Shown here in pieces: positions 23,712 to 34,800 of a DNA stretch of 64,000 nucleotides. How positions within the stretch are numbered: the first letter of the stretch is position 1; every line of letters starts with the position of its first letter. A program made the translations under genes and the position numbers. Source of the DNA: Neolentinus lepideus HHB14362 ss-1 (taxonomy: Eukaryota > Basidiomycota > Agaricomycetes > Gloeophyllales > Gloeophyllaceae); NCBI GenBank assembly GCA_001632425.1, contig KV425615.1, positions 125,830 through 189,829 of the forward strand. Direction: 5' to 3'. The notes below the pieces were generated by a model. That model was given only the letters and a program-made list of their open reading frames with translations, was not told where the DNA came from and searched no databases.

Positions 23712-26700
23712 TTATCTAGCGTGAACAGGGCAGCTACGCCCTCGTTGCAACCAAGAAGTGAGGCAGGCTGTACCGAATGTCAGGATTGGTCAGAATTACC
23801 CAAAGAAAGCACAGACCATTATGAAAGCTGCATAGGCAACTAAGACGTGCAACCTGTGAGCCTGTAATAAATTCTTCCAAACAGATAACGCCTAGACGAG
23901 AGAATCACTAAGAAGCTCGGTGGTCTTGGGATATCATAGATCGTACATTCGACACCAATGAGAGCACTTTCCGCCGGGAGCTTGTACACAAGATATTTCG
24001 CTGTTGGCGGCGAAGTTCCACTACCACCCTCCAGACAAAGCTTAACATGAGCTTCTTGCACGGAGCTCGGTCCTAATTCTTCCAAGTTTTGACCGCAGAC
24101 AGGACACCTTCGACGCGTCAGTCCCCAGCTTCAACCTTGATACTTGTTACATACTCATTTAAGTCACTGATTTGCGAGCTGGATCGTCTCCGTCCGGCAG
24201 GAGAGACAGACAACCTGCCCTGATCGACGACTATTCGTTCCATCGAGCGCCCGCCCCCAATTTGTAGAGGACTAGGCACGTTGGCGTTCACCTCTTCGTA
24301 GCACGACCTGCATACACGATGTGAAGAGCTTGATGACGTCGAATCCGGAAATGCAGGATCATGGACGACATCTGAAGGGTCGAGCACTGCACGATAAGAA
24401 GAGCAACGATCGCAAAAGATGCGGCCACATCTTCGACAGTGCTAAACCGAGTTCAGCACGTATGTCGCATAGATGATTGGCATACTCACATGCTGCGTAT
24501 AACATCAGCTCGGCATCGCAATTATCAGATACGGAAGCTACTCACTCTACGGGTGATCAAGTTGAATCTCCGGTGGCAATCTCGGCATTCATGCACACTC
24601 CCATCCCTCTCCCACTGCGCATGGACCTGGTGTGGTGTCGGCGGCGTATATGTAGGCGTCAGGATCTTTTGCGGGGTCTCATGGGTAGGAACTCTAAATT
24701 CCGGCGCTTGCGACAATTGCGGAGTTAGATCAGTAGGAACTCTCGCGTTGCGCCCGAGGTAGTCCGTGCTACCCGTGCGAATCGACGCTGCCTTAGGAGT
24801 TTGCATATGCGCCGCACCCGGGTAGAGGAACTCTTCATCATCGTCATCATCGTCCTCGAAAAGCACGGCATCTACTAGAACATCGACAGTGACTTCAGGG
24901 AAGAGGCTAGACTTACTCACCAGAACCAGATATTAGCAAACCCTGGGCGCTAGCCTTGAGCCTTCTCCGCTCGAGTTCGCGGGTATATGCGTCAAGCAAT
25001 ACCTCAGCTTGTGTCTTCCGCTCAGGGTCGACATCACCTGATGAGCACGGATGAATGACGGCACAAGCTTCGATTCTTCTCGCTCACCAAGAATTCCCTG
25101 TCTCAGCTCCATCGTCGCTCGTTCCAACTTTGCAATTGCTCTCCGAGCATCCACTGCATCGAGGGTGTTGCCGTTCAACTGTGCCTCCTCTTCGTCACAA
25201 CCCGCTAGATACCTCGCTTTCGCGACGTAGTCTCCAGCAGCTAGAAATCCACTTGATGACATGAACCCCAGCTCCTGCCCACTCCCCTCTGCAAATGCGC
25301 TATCGCCATCACTCATCACGGGGATCAGCGTACCATCAGCAGCCATATAGTACATATTCCCGTCCGGCTCCATGAATGGTATTGGCGGAACATCCAACCT
25401 CCTGCGCATAACGCGTACCCACCGCCTGCGGCGTACCCATGATTGCGCGCTCTGAGAACTAGAGCGAGAGCGGGTGCCATTAGCACCAGATGACGACCCT
25501 GTGAACCCAGCTGTGAGGGCGCCGCCACCATTCAGTAGGCGCTCTAGTTGGGGAAGCGGCTCAGCTGTCCATTCATCGTCTGCATCCTGGAATGTACGAG
25601 CGTATTGCCATCCTTCCTCGGCGTTCACGCCAGGATGAGTCACATCTAAAGTCCAGTCTGATCTGCAATGAAAGGGTCAGCGCGCTACCTGCACATTGTA
25701 GTAACCACAAAGCGAACTGACAGCCAGAAATGACTTCTCTCAGCTCCTTGACTCGACATGTCCTCCTTCGTGGACTGCGGCAACTTAAAAGGCTCATGCA
25801 GAAAAGGCAGATGCACGTCGCTCCTCCAAGCAGGTATCACCTTGCCCGACTCGTTGGTTTTAGGTAACTTCAGTTCGAACGGTGCACGCCGACCTTGCCT
25901 ACCCAGACCTGAAGCAGAGAATTTTGGCCGCCCGCCAGAAACTGCCAGGGTTTTCAGGCGTGCATCAAGTCGCTGGTTCTCATACAAGACCAAAGGAACA
26001 GTAGTGTGCACGGCCAGAGGATCGTACGGAGTAGTGGTTCCTCTCCACAGTTCCGCTTCAGCTTTCTGCAGGACCTGTTAAGAGGCTCGTTGAATGACCG
26101 ATCTGCGTCAGGAAAAAATGGGGACATACCTCGCATATCCAGACTTCGAAGACGGCAGCCGCTGCATCATAGGCAGTTTCTCCCCAGTTATTCCGAACTA
26201 GAGGATTAGCTGACTGTTTATTGAGCAGATAGTTCACGACCGGCAAATGTCCCTTGGACGCTGCATTCACTGCCATCCTAGCCATCAGCAAGACTGGTTG
26301 CACTCGAAAATCATAAGGCATACTTAAAGGTGTCCAACCACCCTTACTCCGCAGATCCACTCCGCGCACGCCACCGACCTCCGAGGCAGCACCTGCCTCT
26401 TCGCACAACCACCTGACGATGCCCAAATATCCCTTGGCCTATAATGAGTATACTCAGTACTTTCAGTAGGCGGGTATTACCTTAGAGCATGCATTATGCA
26501 AGGCGGTCCAGCCATCGGCATCTCTCGCGTGAACATCCGCCTTGTCGGGCAACAGATATTTGATGATAGGCAGATGTCCGTTAAGCGCCGCTTTATGCAG
26601 TGCGGTCTGCAAAAATGTCAGTATGTATAGAGATAGCGACCAATTACGTACGAACCTCTCCCTCTCTATCCTCAATGTCGGCCATGGCGCCACACTCCTC

Positions 26701-27397
26701 CATCACTGCAACTCTAGTTCACAGACATGCAGCGGTGATAGAATAATAGATACTTACACCACTTTACGATATCCAAGTAGCCTCTGCTAGCAGCTGCATG
26801 CAAGGCAGTCAACCCAGTTCGGGAAGAGGCATCATTGACAAGTGCGAATGCTTCTACATTCTCCGACTGCCGCGCGTTACGAATCAGGTTCTGCAGCAGC
26901 CTGAGGTCACCCGAGGACGATGCAGCATAAAGGGCCTCTAATTGAGCGGGTGACGCATGTTGAGCTGTGGGGGGTGGCGGAAGTGGCTGGTACTCTGGCT
27001 CTATAACTGTAACCGAAGCGGCTTCAGAGATAGACGGCGCCGCCGAGATAGAGGGTGCCTGCTGAGCTTCTTGACCGCTGGAAGACGCACTAGGGTAGAC
27101 GAACTCTTCCTCGTCCGAGTCTTCATCTCCCGCTCCGGCAATAGGTGCACTTATGGACGGCTGGGTTGAAGAACCCGGGTAAAAGAACGTTCTTTAACGA
27201 GGGGAGAAAGTCGTCGTCAGCAGAAGGTATTATGTGAAATCTGAAATAACCACGTACTCTTCACTGTCGCTGTCAGCATCGCCCGCCTGTCTGAAGTCCA
27301 TCCTCACTGGAGCGCAATTAGGACCGCCACTCAACAGAACAGCTGTTCCCGATACGTCAATTTGATGATGTCGGATCAGGTCTTTCCGGGTACTCAT
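23712..27397 (-). CDS. Ankyrin-DysF-FYVE-RING protein, Pib1-like C terminus
   Basis: Large multi-exon gene, start MSTRKDLIRHHQIDVSGTAV at 27397. In order: an acidic linker, at least four ankyrin repeats (26100-26900, e.g. TALHKAALNGHLPIIKYLL, DADGWTALHNACSK, NAASKGHLPVVNYLL), then DWTLDVTHPGVNAEEGWQYA with a distal WVRRRRWVRVMRRR, which is the dysferlin/peroxin (DysF) pattern (25400-25740). A FYVE zinc finger follows (WERDGSVHECRDCHRRFNL, RRHHCRRCGRIFCDRC, VCRSCYEEV; 24250-24620), and last a RING finger (ECVICLEEF, VARLSCLCSFHN, ACLTSWLQRGRSCPVHAR; 23712-23960). FYVE domains bind PI3P on endosomes and RING domains act as ubiquitin ligases; yeast Pib1 has the FYVE-RING pair. I infer an endosomal or vacuolar ubiquitin ligase with ankyrin-mediated partner binding. 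A 3-nt microexon is needed for the FYVE motif. Confidence 0.85.
24490..24492 (-). other. 3-nt microexon encoding one FYVE histidine
   Basis: On the minus strand the triplet CAT is preceded by a CAG acceptor and followed by a GTGAGT donor. It lies between introns of 53 nt (24493-24545) and 48 nt (24442-24489). Including it gives RRHHCRRCG, the FYVE signature; skipping it gives RRHCRRCG and loses a histidine. Confidence 0.75.
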
Positions 27398-28066
27398 CCG
27401 GGCACCTATCCCGACCTCTTCCGTACGACAATTGCGAGATTGACAAAGTATACCTCGCAATTCTCACAGAAGATTGCCGTACGAAATCATGATCTTAATT
27501 ACCTCGGTGCGATTGTAAGGTGCAGTGATCGCGGGGATAACCAGAGGCAATACTATCACCACTACAAAAGCACTTGAATGATATTGTATATCGATTGACC
27601 ATGTCGAATTCCCATATCAGATGAGGCTCGCATGGTACATATAATACAGCATGGATTCAAACACAACAGTGAGGAAGCTGAAGCTTGAAGCTTGAGCTGG
27701 TGGAGGTGAGTGAATGTGCAGGCAGGTCCGAGTCCTAGGTACTGTTCAACTCGACAGAACCCTCCTACTTCGTAGGAGTCGGGGATGCATTGCCTATTTA
27801 TGTGTTTTTAATCCCAACGCTGTACTCTGACGATCTGCAGGGAACGCATGTCTAAGACTGCAGCTGGCATCCATGTGGAACATTACATGTAATGTACACC
27901 CACGCTTGTAGTCCTCTCGGCGGGCTTAGTCTGTTATCTGCATCGTGACCTTCTTCAACACCTGCGCGATCTTTGGTACAGCATCGGACCGGATCTCTCC
28001 CTTTGTTCTGTTCATGTCGTGGACTACGTGCCGAGTCTTGGAAGTTGAACACGGCAGACAACAGTA
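27398..28066. other. Gene-poor region between the ankyrin-FYVE gene and the MITE
   Basis: About 670 bp upstream of the ankyrin-FYVE gene, up to the left TA of the MITE. It probably includes that gene's promoter. A short AAGCTT-rich repeat (GAAGCTTGAAGCTTGAGC type) lies near 27680-27697. No gene is supported. Confidence 0.4.
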
Positions 28067-28104
28067 CTATCATTAGACGGGAGTTGCAAATTTTGCAACT
28101 CCCG
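28067..28104. repeat. MITE left end, forming a near-perfect hairpin with an adjacent inverted copy
   Basis: CGGGAGTTGCAAA (28078-28090) is followed at once by TTTTGCAACTCCCG (28091-28104), giving an inverted repeat with almost no loop. The second half repeats the right-end sequence of the element. Confidence 0.85.
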
Positions 28105-28739
28105 AGCAACCCCTACTATACCATCCACACTGAACGAAAAAAATTGGGACCACCACAGATGCATAGATATAGACTAGGATATACTGTTCATGGAGTAAAA
28201 TCAAATAAAAGCATGTGTGGTAAGGATTGCTGGTCAAGATATCTATGCCTCAATACTGATTGCAGCATGTAAATAAGAGATCTCTCCGGTAAAATGAGCA
28301 TTTACCTCAAACTCAAGTCTGAGATAGTTTTAACTACTGTTATTCTGTCTAAATTACCTACCCGACAAGCATAAAAGTGCTTGAGGACCTTTAAGGATGC
28401 CGAGTTGCAGCTCCTGAAGCGCAGGGCGTGACATCGCCTGACGCGAGATTCAAACTCCGCTAGTTGACAGTCAAGCGGAGTACGTCGAGTTGAGCCTTTG
28501 CCGGATCGGAGTCTAGACGTGCCGTGTGACTGATATGTGACAAAACTTTTGCAACTCCCGAGCACAACCTGGCATCTCTCCTGCACTCGTAGCGTTAGAT
28601 ATTAAATCGCGAAAAAATGATAAACATGTTTGTAGGATGACATTTCATGATCCCATGGAGACCGATCATGAAAGTGTTGAGCACAGTCGACGCTTTATGG
28701 CGATTTGCAGGACTTTTTGCAACTCCCGTGTAATGATAG
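28067..28739. mobile_element. 673-bp MITE with 24-bp terminal inverted repeats and TA target duplication
   Basis: The left end (28067-28090) and the reverse complement of the right end (28716-28739) agree at 23 of 24 positions. Both start CTATCATTA and contain ACGGGAGTTGCAAA; the mismatch is at position 10. Both ends are flanked by TA (28065-28066 and 28740-28741), the target duplication of Tc1/mariner-superfamily elements. No open frame for a transposase is present, so the element is non-autonomous. Three copies of TTTTGCAACTCCCG lie in one orientation: beside the left end (28091-28104), internally (28547-28560) and in the right end. Confidence 0.85.
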
Positions 28740-28741
28740 TA

Positions 28742-29843
28742 TATACCGGTGCTTCTCAAGTTGCCATTGTCCCCACGGTTTAAGCTTGGGCTTGAGGAAC
28801 CAAGTGATCGGACCAGTGCTACTTTACATCACAGCAGAAATGGAAAGATTGGTCCCGAGGAATAGCTAAAGTGCATGCTTTGCATTATCACTTGGACAAG
28901 GCACGGTTCCCACAGCCAAATACCAATAGTAACACACTCCCCCGCCGACTGGTGGGGTCAGCTTAATGAATCGGTGTTCTTTCCTCGTCCGAGGTGCAGC
29001 TGAACAACGGAAATTAATATTGTTGTGATCTTGGCGACCTAGTGTGCAGTCCATTACAAGCTATATATTATGGTCACTGTTTGGCTGTGGGAGCCAGACC
29101 AAACATCCCGATACAACTTGTCTAAATTGCAAAGACTGTGGGCCCGTGTAGTGGCTGCATCACCACTATTCAATCGTGATTACGCATTTATTTACGTACA
29201 AGTCTGTATAACTTATAAGAGCAGTGTACCTTTGTACGAGACTGCCATGGATCTTCCTCCTTCGCCACCACGCGTCCAGTTATGTGTGACTCCTACGCGT
29301 GTGGGGTCGGCGCCTATTCAGGTCGCAGCGTTATCTGACGGCGACATCTCCCACAAGCAATTTACCTGCATATAACGGCAGAACAGATCGGGACACCGTA
29401 AATTATCAGCGGCAGACCAGGAGCTCCTACAGGTTCCCAAGAAGAGGGTCCGAGAAGGCAGAAATTGGACGGTTGTGAGAAAGGCATTGGAGTTATAAGA
29501 TAGAAGACTTGTAGGTGCGCTCTACTCCCGCACAGCCGACGACTTTGATTGTTCCGCTGCTGCAGAACGCTCAGTCACGGAAGGCTGTCAGGACAGGATT
29601 TGGAATCGGCTTTATCGGGAAGCGCCCAGGAAGGATATGGCCTGCGTCACGTGAGTAAATTGCCCTGTTACCGCCACTCTGGTGTCATTTGGGATGCGGC
29701 CAATATATATCCTAATAATGACCCTGACTCATAATCTACGATTTTATTAAAGTCTTCCTTCCCGCTTCGCACTGTGCGGTTGTCGACGCATACAAATAAT
29801 CCCCAGAAATACTGGCCTTCCCTTCCGTCGTCGATTTTCATCC
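28742..29843. other. Gene-poor region upstream of the aminotransferase
   Basis: 1.1 kb with no supported gene. TCACGTGA, a palindromic E-box, lies at about 29646-29653, some 190 bp before the aminotransferase start codon, and may be a regulatory site. Open frames here are short and unlike known proteins. Confidence 0.35.
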
Positions 29844-31597
29844 ATGCCTATCCCAGAAACTTCTGCCAACGGTCCTAACGGTGTCAATCCCGCCAATGGA
29901 TTCAAGCCCACTAACGGCGTCAATGGCACTAAGGATCGATCGAATCTTATCCCGTACTCGTCGCGTTTGCTGACTGGGCGGGCTCTGGCTCAGGATGTCT
30001 GGTCGATCTTCAAGTAAGAGTGTTCTAGCTCTTGACTGCCGTAAAATGATTTTGACCATGAGACAGTGCCGCGAATCTGCCCGCGGACTGTATCAATCTT
30101 GGACAGGGCTACATGAACTTCCCACCTCCCAAATGGGTCGTAGACGCCGCAGAGGAAGCGCTGAGGACAGTTGCACCTAACCACTACGCCCATCCTAAAG
30201 GGCGTCTACGTCTTCGAGAGGCTATCGCCAAGCACTACGGACCTCAGTTCGGAAGAGAACTAGACGTAGAAACTGAGATTCAAGTTTCCAGTGGCGCTAA
30301 TGAAGGTGAAGCGACCCAGACGCCTGCAGCTTCTCACTTCAACTGACTGATTGCATGTGAAGGCCAATACTCCGTCTTCACTGCGTTCCTAGAGCAAGGC
30401 GACGAAGTCATCATGTTCGAGCCCTACTTCGATCAATACCTCCCCTCTATAACCTTCAATGGTGGGAAGCCAGTCTACGTCCCACTGCACCCGAATGAAT
30501 CGAAGGAAGGTCGCCTCACCGGCGACGACTGGATAGTTGACTTTGACGAGCTTCGGTTAGACTTACTGCATCAGCCTATCGGGGAGTCGTGCTAATTTTC
30601 ACATCTGCAGACGTGCCATAAGCCCCAGAACGAAAATTATCATCGTGAACACCCCGCATAATCCTGTCGGCAAAGTTTTTACCCGCGAAGAGCTCGAGAA
30701 GATCGCTGCGCTTGCAGAGGAATTCAACCTTCTCGTCATGGCTGATGAAGTTGTAAGTCCCCTACCGTGACACTGGCTGATATTTGTCTCATGCGAACCT
30801 GTAGTACGACTGCTTGGTCTTCGACGATCGAGAGCACGTCCGCATCGCGACCCTCCCCGGTATGTGGGAACGCACTGTGACAGTTGGATCCGCTGGAAGT
30901 ATGTATCTTCTCTATCTAAATATCTAAATCATCAATAACGCTGTACATGATCACAGAGGCCTTTGCTGCCACCGGTTGGCGTGTTGGCTGGCTCATCGGG
31001 CCTCCTTCAATCATCAGGCCTACGCTCGCCGCCTGCACACGCATCGTCTTCTGCTCCAACTCACCACTGCAAGAAGCCTCCGCGCTTGGTCTCGAGCAGG
31101 CGAAAGAGAGAAAGTACTTCGAAACCCAAGTACGCGAGTATGAGGAGCGACGCGCGGTTCTCGTCGACGCATTTGAGCGCCTTGGGATGAAGTACACTTT
31201 GCCGCAGGGCAGTTACTTCATCCTGTTGGATATTTCATCGGTGAAAATTCCGGAGGATTATCCGTTCCCGCCGAGTTTGAACGGGCGAGGCAAAGACTTT
31301 AAGTGAGTCCATAATTTACTGCTCTGTGCAGAGTTGTGCTGATCTTTGTACAGGGCATGCTGGTTCATTGCTTGTGAAATCGGTGTTTCGTCAATCCCAG
31401 TTAGCGAGGTACGCAACATTGAGATGTCTTGTCGTACTTACTGTTTGCATGGCGCTTATTTACTCGGGTCCTAGTTCTACTGCGATGAACACTGCAAAAT
31501 CGGAGAGAAATACGCGCGCTTCGGTTTCTGCAAGGACGTCGATACCCTCCGCCTCGCTGGCGAACGGCTACAAGAACTGAAAAAATTTGTCAGCTGA
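29844..31597 (+). CDS. BNA3: Kynurenine aminotransferase (class I/II, PLP-dependent)
   Basis: Transaminates kynurenine to kynurenic acid and probably acts on related amino acids. The start at 29844 gives MPIPETSANGPNGVNPANGF, then a short Asn/Gly-rich leader. Fold type I aminotransferase motifs follow: INLGQGYMNFPPPKWVVDAA, HYAHPKGRLRLREAIAKHYG, the cofactor-binding SSGANEG, MFEPYFDQYLPSITFNGGKP, NTPHNPVGKVFTREELEKIA with the conserved Asn, MADEVYDCLVFDD, and SAGKAFAATGWRVGW with the Schiff-base Lys. The Lys codon is split by an intron (A then AG, near 30900-30958). The protein ends ELKKFVS at 31597. It is convergent with the SLH1-type gene, 244 bp away. Confidence 0.92.
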
Positions 31598-31841
31598 ATG
31601 ACTCGATAGAATGCCCTTCCGCGTCGTGCGATGCAATTGAACTACTTTTCTAGCTTAGTTGTTAGCATCGCTCTATTTCTCAACCCCGCGTACATGGTTC
31701 AACCCGGGGGCTGCTAGTAAACGCCTCCGAACTTCTTGAAATTTGGGGGGTGGGGTTCGCTGTACTTCGTGACCGTCACATTATAAATGGTTCTAATCAT
31801 TGATAACTTCCGTCTTGTACGTCAACGTCATGTATCATAAA

Positions 31842-34800
31842 TCACTTGCATTCTTGGTCCAATACATCTACAATATGTGACAGGGCTTTCTCCATCGGGT
31901 CGTGCTGGATATTGTAGTAAGCAGGGTTGGCCGCGATCCTACGCGCGAGATAGGTCCACGAGAGGATGTCCATGCTGTCTTGCTTGCTGGATAATGTACC
32001 GTCTTTTCTTCGGTCCTTGTACCAATCCGAGAAGTGGGAGGTGTCAAGCAGTTTGGATTCGAGAGGGAGACCGTCTTCCAAGAGCCGGACGTACGTGTCT
32101 TTGCTTTCGGCTTGGCAGAAGAGGTGGAAGTGGCCTGAGCCACCGTGGCGCACGGCGCGGCCCTGCATCTGTACGAGTTCATCGAGCCCGTACTCGCGGA
32201 GCTGCCTTTCATCGCTATCGGCCTGCACAGAGAAGTACTGTGTCCCCATCACGACCACAACAGCTGCACGGACGGGTAAAGTCCAGCATGCTTCCCGGGG
32301 TACTATCAATACGTTAATAATCCCGTCTGCGTACAGGTCAAGCATGAGAGCACGGTCAGATCTGACGACGCCATCATGGAAGATTCCGACTCCACTTCGA
32401 ACGACATCGGCTAGGTTCCAGTCTTGCAAACGAGAGCAGATATCTTCCAGGTGTATTGAAGGGAAACCTGGCACAAGATACCCTGAAATTGATCCTGTCC
32501 CAAGCGCGCACTGTGTAATGAGGTCCAAAGCCACAGCACGGCACTGTCCACGACTTGGCACGAATACAACGGCAGGGCCGTCAGAAGATCCAGCGCGAAT
32601 AGCAGTGTACGCGGGCTTCGCCATTGATTTCAATAGTGCAGCAGAATGAGGGATCGTGAACGTCTGAGCGGAGACTGTTAAGGATTGATCACTATCAATT
32701 GGCTTGAAGTCGTATAAGTCCAGAGGATCCACATCGAGCCACGCAGCAAGATCAGTAGGATCGTTCAAGGAGCTGGCAAACCCGACGAAGCGGACTGGAT
32801 AACTCTGTGAAGACTGTCTAAGAAGGGAGATGGCTGTTTCGTATGCAGGATCTAATTGCTCCAGACTATCGCAAGCCACTAGTTTGAGTGTAGATAGAGC
32901 TCGGTCATTCTTCCCAGTCCTCATAGCTATCAGGAGCTGTGGAGCCGCGACAAACTTAATTGTCTTGCCCTTCATAGCCCTAAAGACTGTTTGGTCTGTG
33001 GTTGAGTGCAAGGAAATGCCTAGAACTCTAGAAATGGGCGTCATTTCCGAGATGAGCATCGAAGCAAAACTGCGTCGGGGCGTCACGACAAGCGCCCATG
33101 TGTCGTCTTCGCAATTAGTAAGGGTCAACCTAAGCAAGGGCAAGTTAGACTATGTGAAATATTTCAGCATACTTCTCACCATGACAAGATCTGCAACATT
33201 GTACTCTTCCCACAAGCAGGAGGACCACATACAAGGCAGGTAGATCTTGTTTGCATCAAACTCCAGAAAACCTGGGTTTGTATGGCATTGAAGTTTCGAA
33301 TCTTACTGGACAGCAAGTCTTCCAGTGCAGGATGGTGGAGCGCTGAGGACGAAAGGAAAGGTAGATCCAGACGAGGAGTGTGACTATGAGGAGACTTCGG
33401 CATGACAAGACCATCAAAAGACACTGATACTTCTTCCTCGGCTCCAATCCATCTGTCAGAGACAAATCGTATAGTCACTGATGGCGGCAGGTCGCCACCG
33501 GGAATAGATATGATAAAATTGGCATCGAGAGCTTTCGTGGACTGTCTGAAGACAAGATGCGCCATCTGGAGTATGTTCAAACTTTCATGATCTTCTATCC
33601 ATACCCAGAAGGGCTCCACGGAACCATGGATCTTAGAGCTCCAGGTAAACGTCCTATCGAGATGCACAGCAATCTTCAAAATGTCTGATCCCAGTGGCCG
33701 GAGTTCGTAGCCGATTTCTACCGTTGGGAACTGTTTCGCGGCATCCAAGAGAGCCGCACCGTGATGTTCGTTTAGATGAATCAGCGTGCCAAGGTCAGAG
33801 GCAGTCATAGCTGACAAATCCGCTACGGCATAGTCATCCGCCCACCGCTCCAGATTGTACAGAACATCATACTTCAGCGAGAATTGTTTGAGGGGGTGGT
33901 CGTAGGGCCACATGCGCTTTTCTATAGCCTTACTCATCCCCATGAGTACAGAGCTCACATTTGCCCACTTCCGGCTGATAGCGATTTCCAGGAGCGCCCG
34001 GACAATACGTCCCGCGTTTTGAGCAACGTACGCTGTATCCGAAACGAGCGCAAAATCTTCCACCCTTGCTCCGGAAATGTAGCCTTGGAGTAGGATATTG
34101 ACTTTACCGTGACTGGTGTCGGTACCTCCCTATATACGCAGACTCCACGTGAACCCGAGCCCCCGGGTCATAGTAACGACTGGAACCGACCTTGACTGCA
34201 CAGGGAGCCTGACTCAAGAGCTCCTCAAGTTCCTTTTGTTCTGACTCGCGAATTTGTATCTGGTCAAACTAGGAGCCTGTCAGCACCACGTCGTCTTTCT
34301 GGCGTGCATACGTACCTCCGTGCTCATGCTCAGCATAGCGAGAATATCCGCCTCTGTCATCTTCGGTCTGAATTCTTTATTGAAAATTAAGATCGAAGAA
34401 TATCTGATGTAATATTTCGCCGCTATACGGCCAATGTCTGTGATATTTAACGCCTCTCTTTCCCTGTCGAAGACAATCATCCGGGCTTCAGCGAGTTGGA
34501 GAGCGGCAGATGTTACGAGCTGCGTTCGTTTACTGTCCAATTGCGGATCGTCACCCGTTTGATCGCGGGACAGACCTAACAACGGCATGAGATCCATATA
34601 ATCCACAAGTTAGGCACCTACCATAGTGGAACGGATTCTTGCGCATTCTCACGAACAGATAGGTGTAGCCTAGCCACCTCGCGCCGTCAGGGACAGTCGC
34701 GACGGTTCCCAATGCAATTTCTGCATTCAGGGCATCGACCATGCCTCGAACAAATCTAAAAAGCAACGTCAATATCAGTTTAGTACCCTTAAGAATAGTA

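Noticed and set aside
23925..23945. ATATCC string at an exon end in the FYVE-RING gene, resembling a U12-type donor
   Set aside because: A normal GTACGA donor a few bases upstream joins the RING exons in frame, so no minor-class intron is needed.
24830..24880. Acidic-aromatic motifs read as FFAT or LIR motifs
   Set aside because: Key positions of both consensus motifs are not met, so only the internal repetition is reported.
28430..28500. A tRNA-like stretch on the minus strand within the MITE (a B-box-like AGTTTGAATCT)
   Set aside because: The T-stem pairs only in part and no acceptor or anticodon stem can be drawn. It is better seen as MITE sequence.
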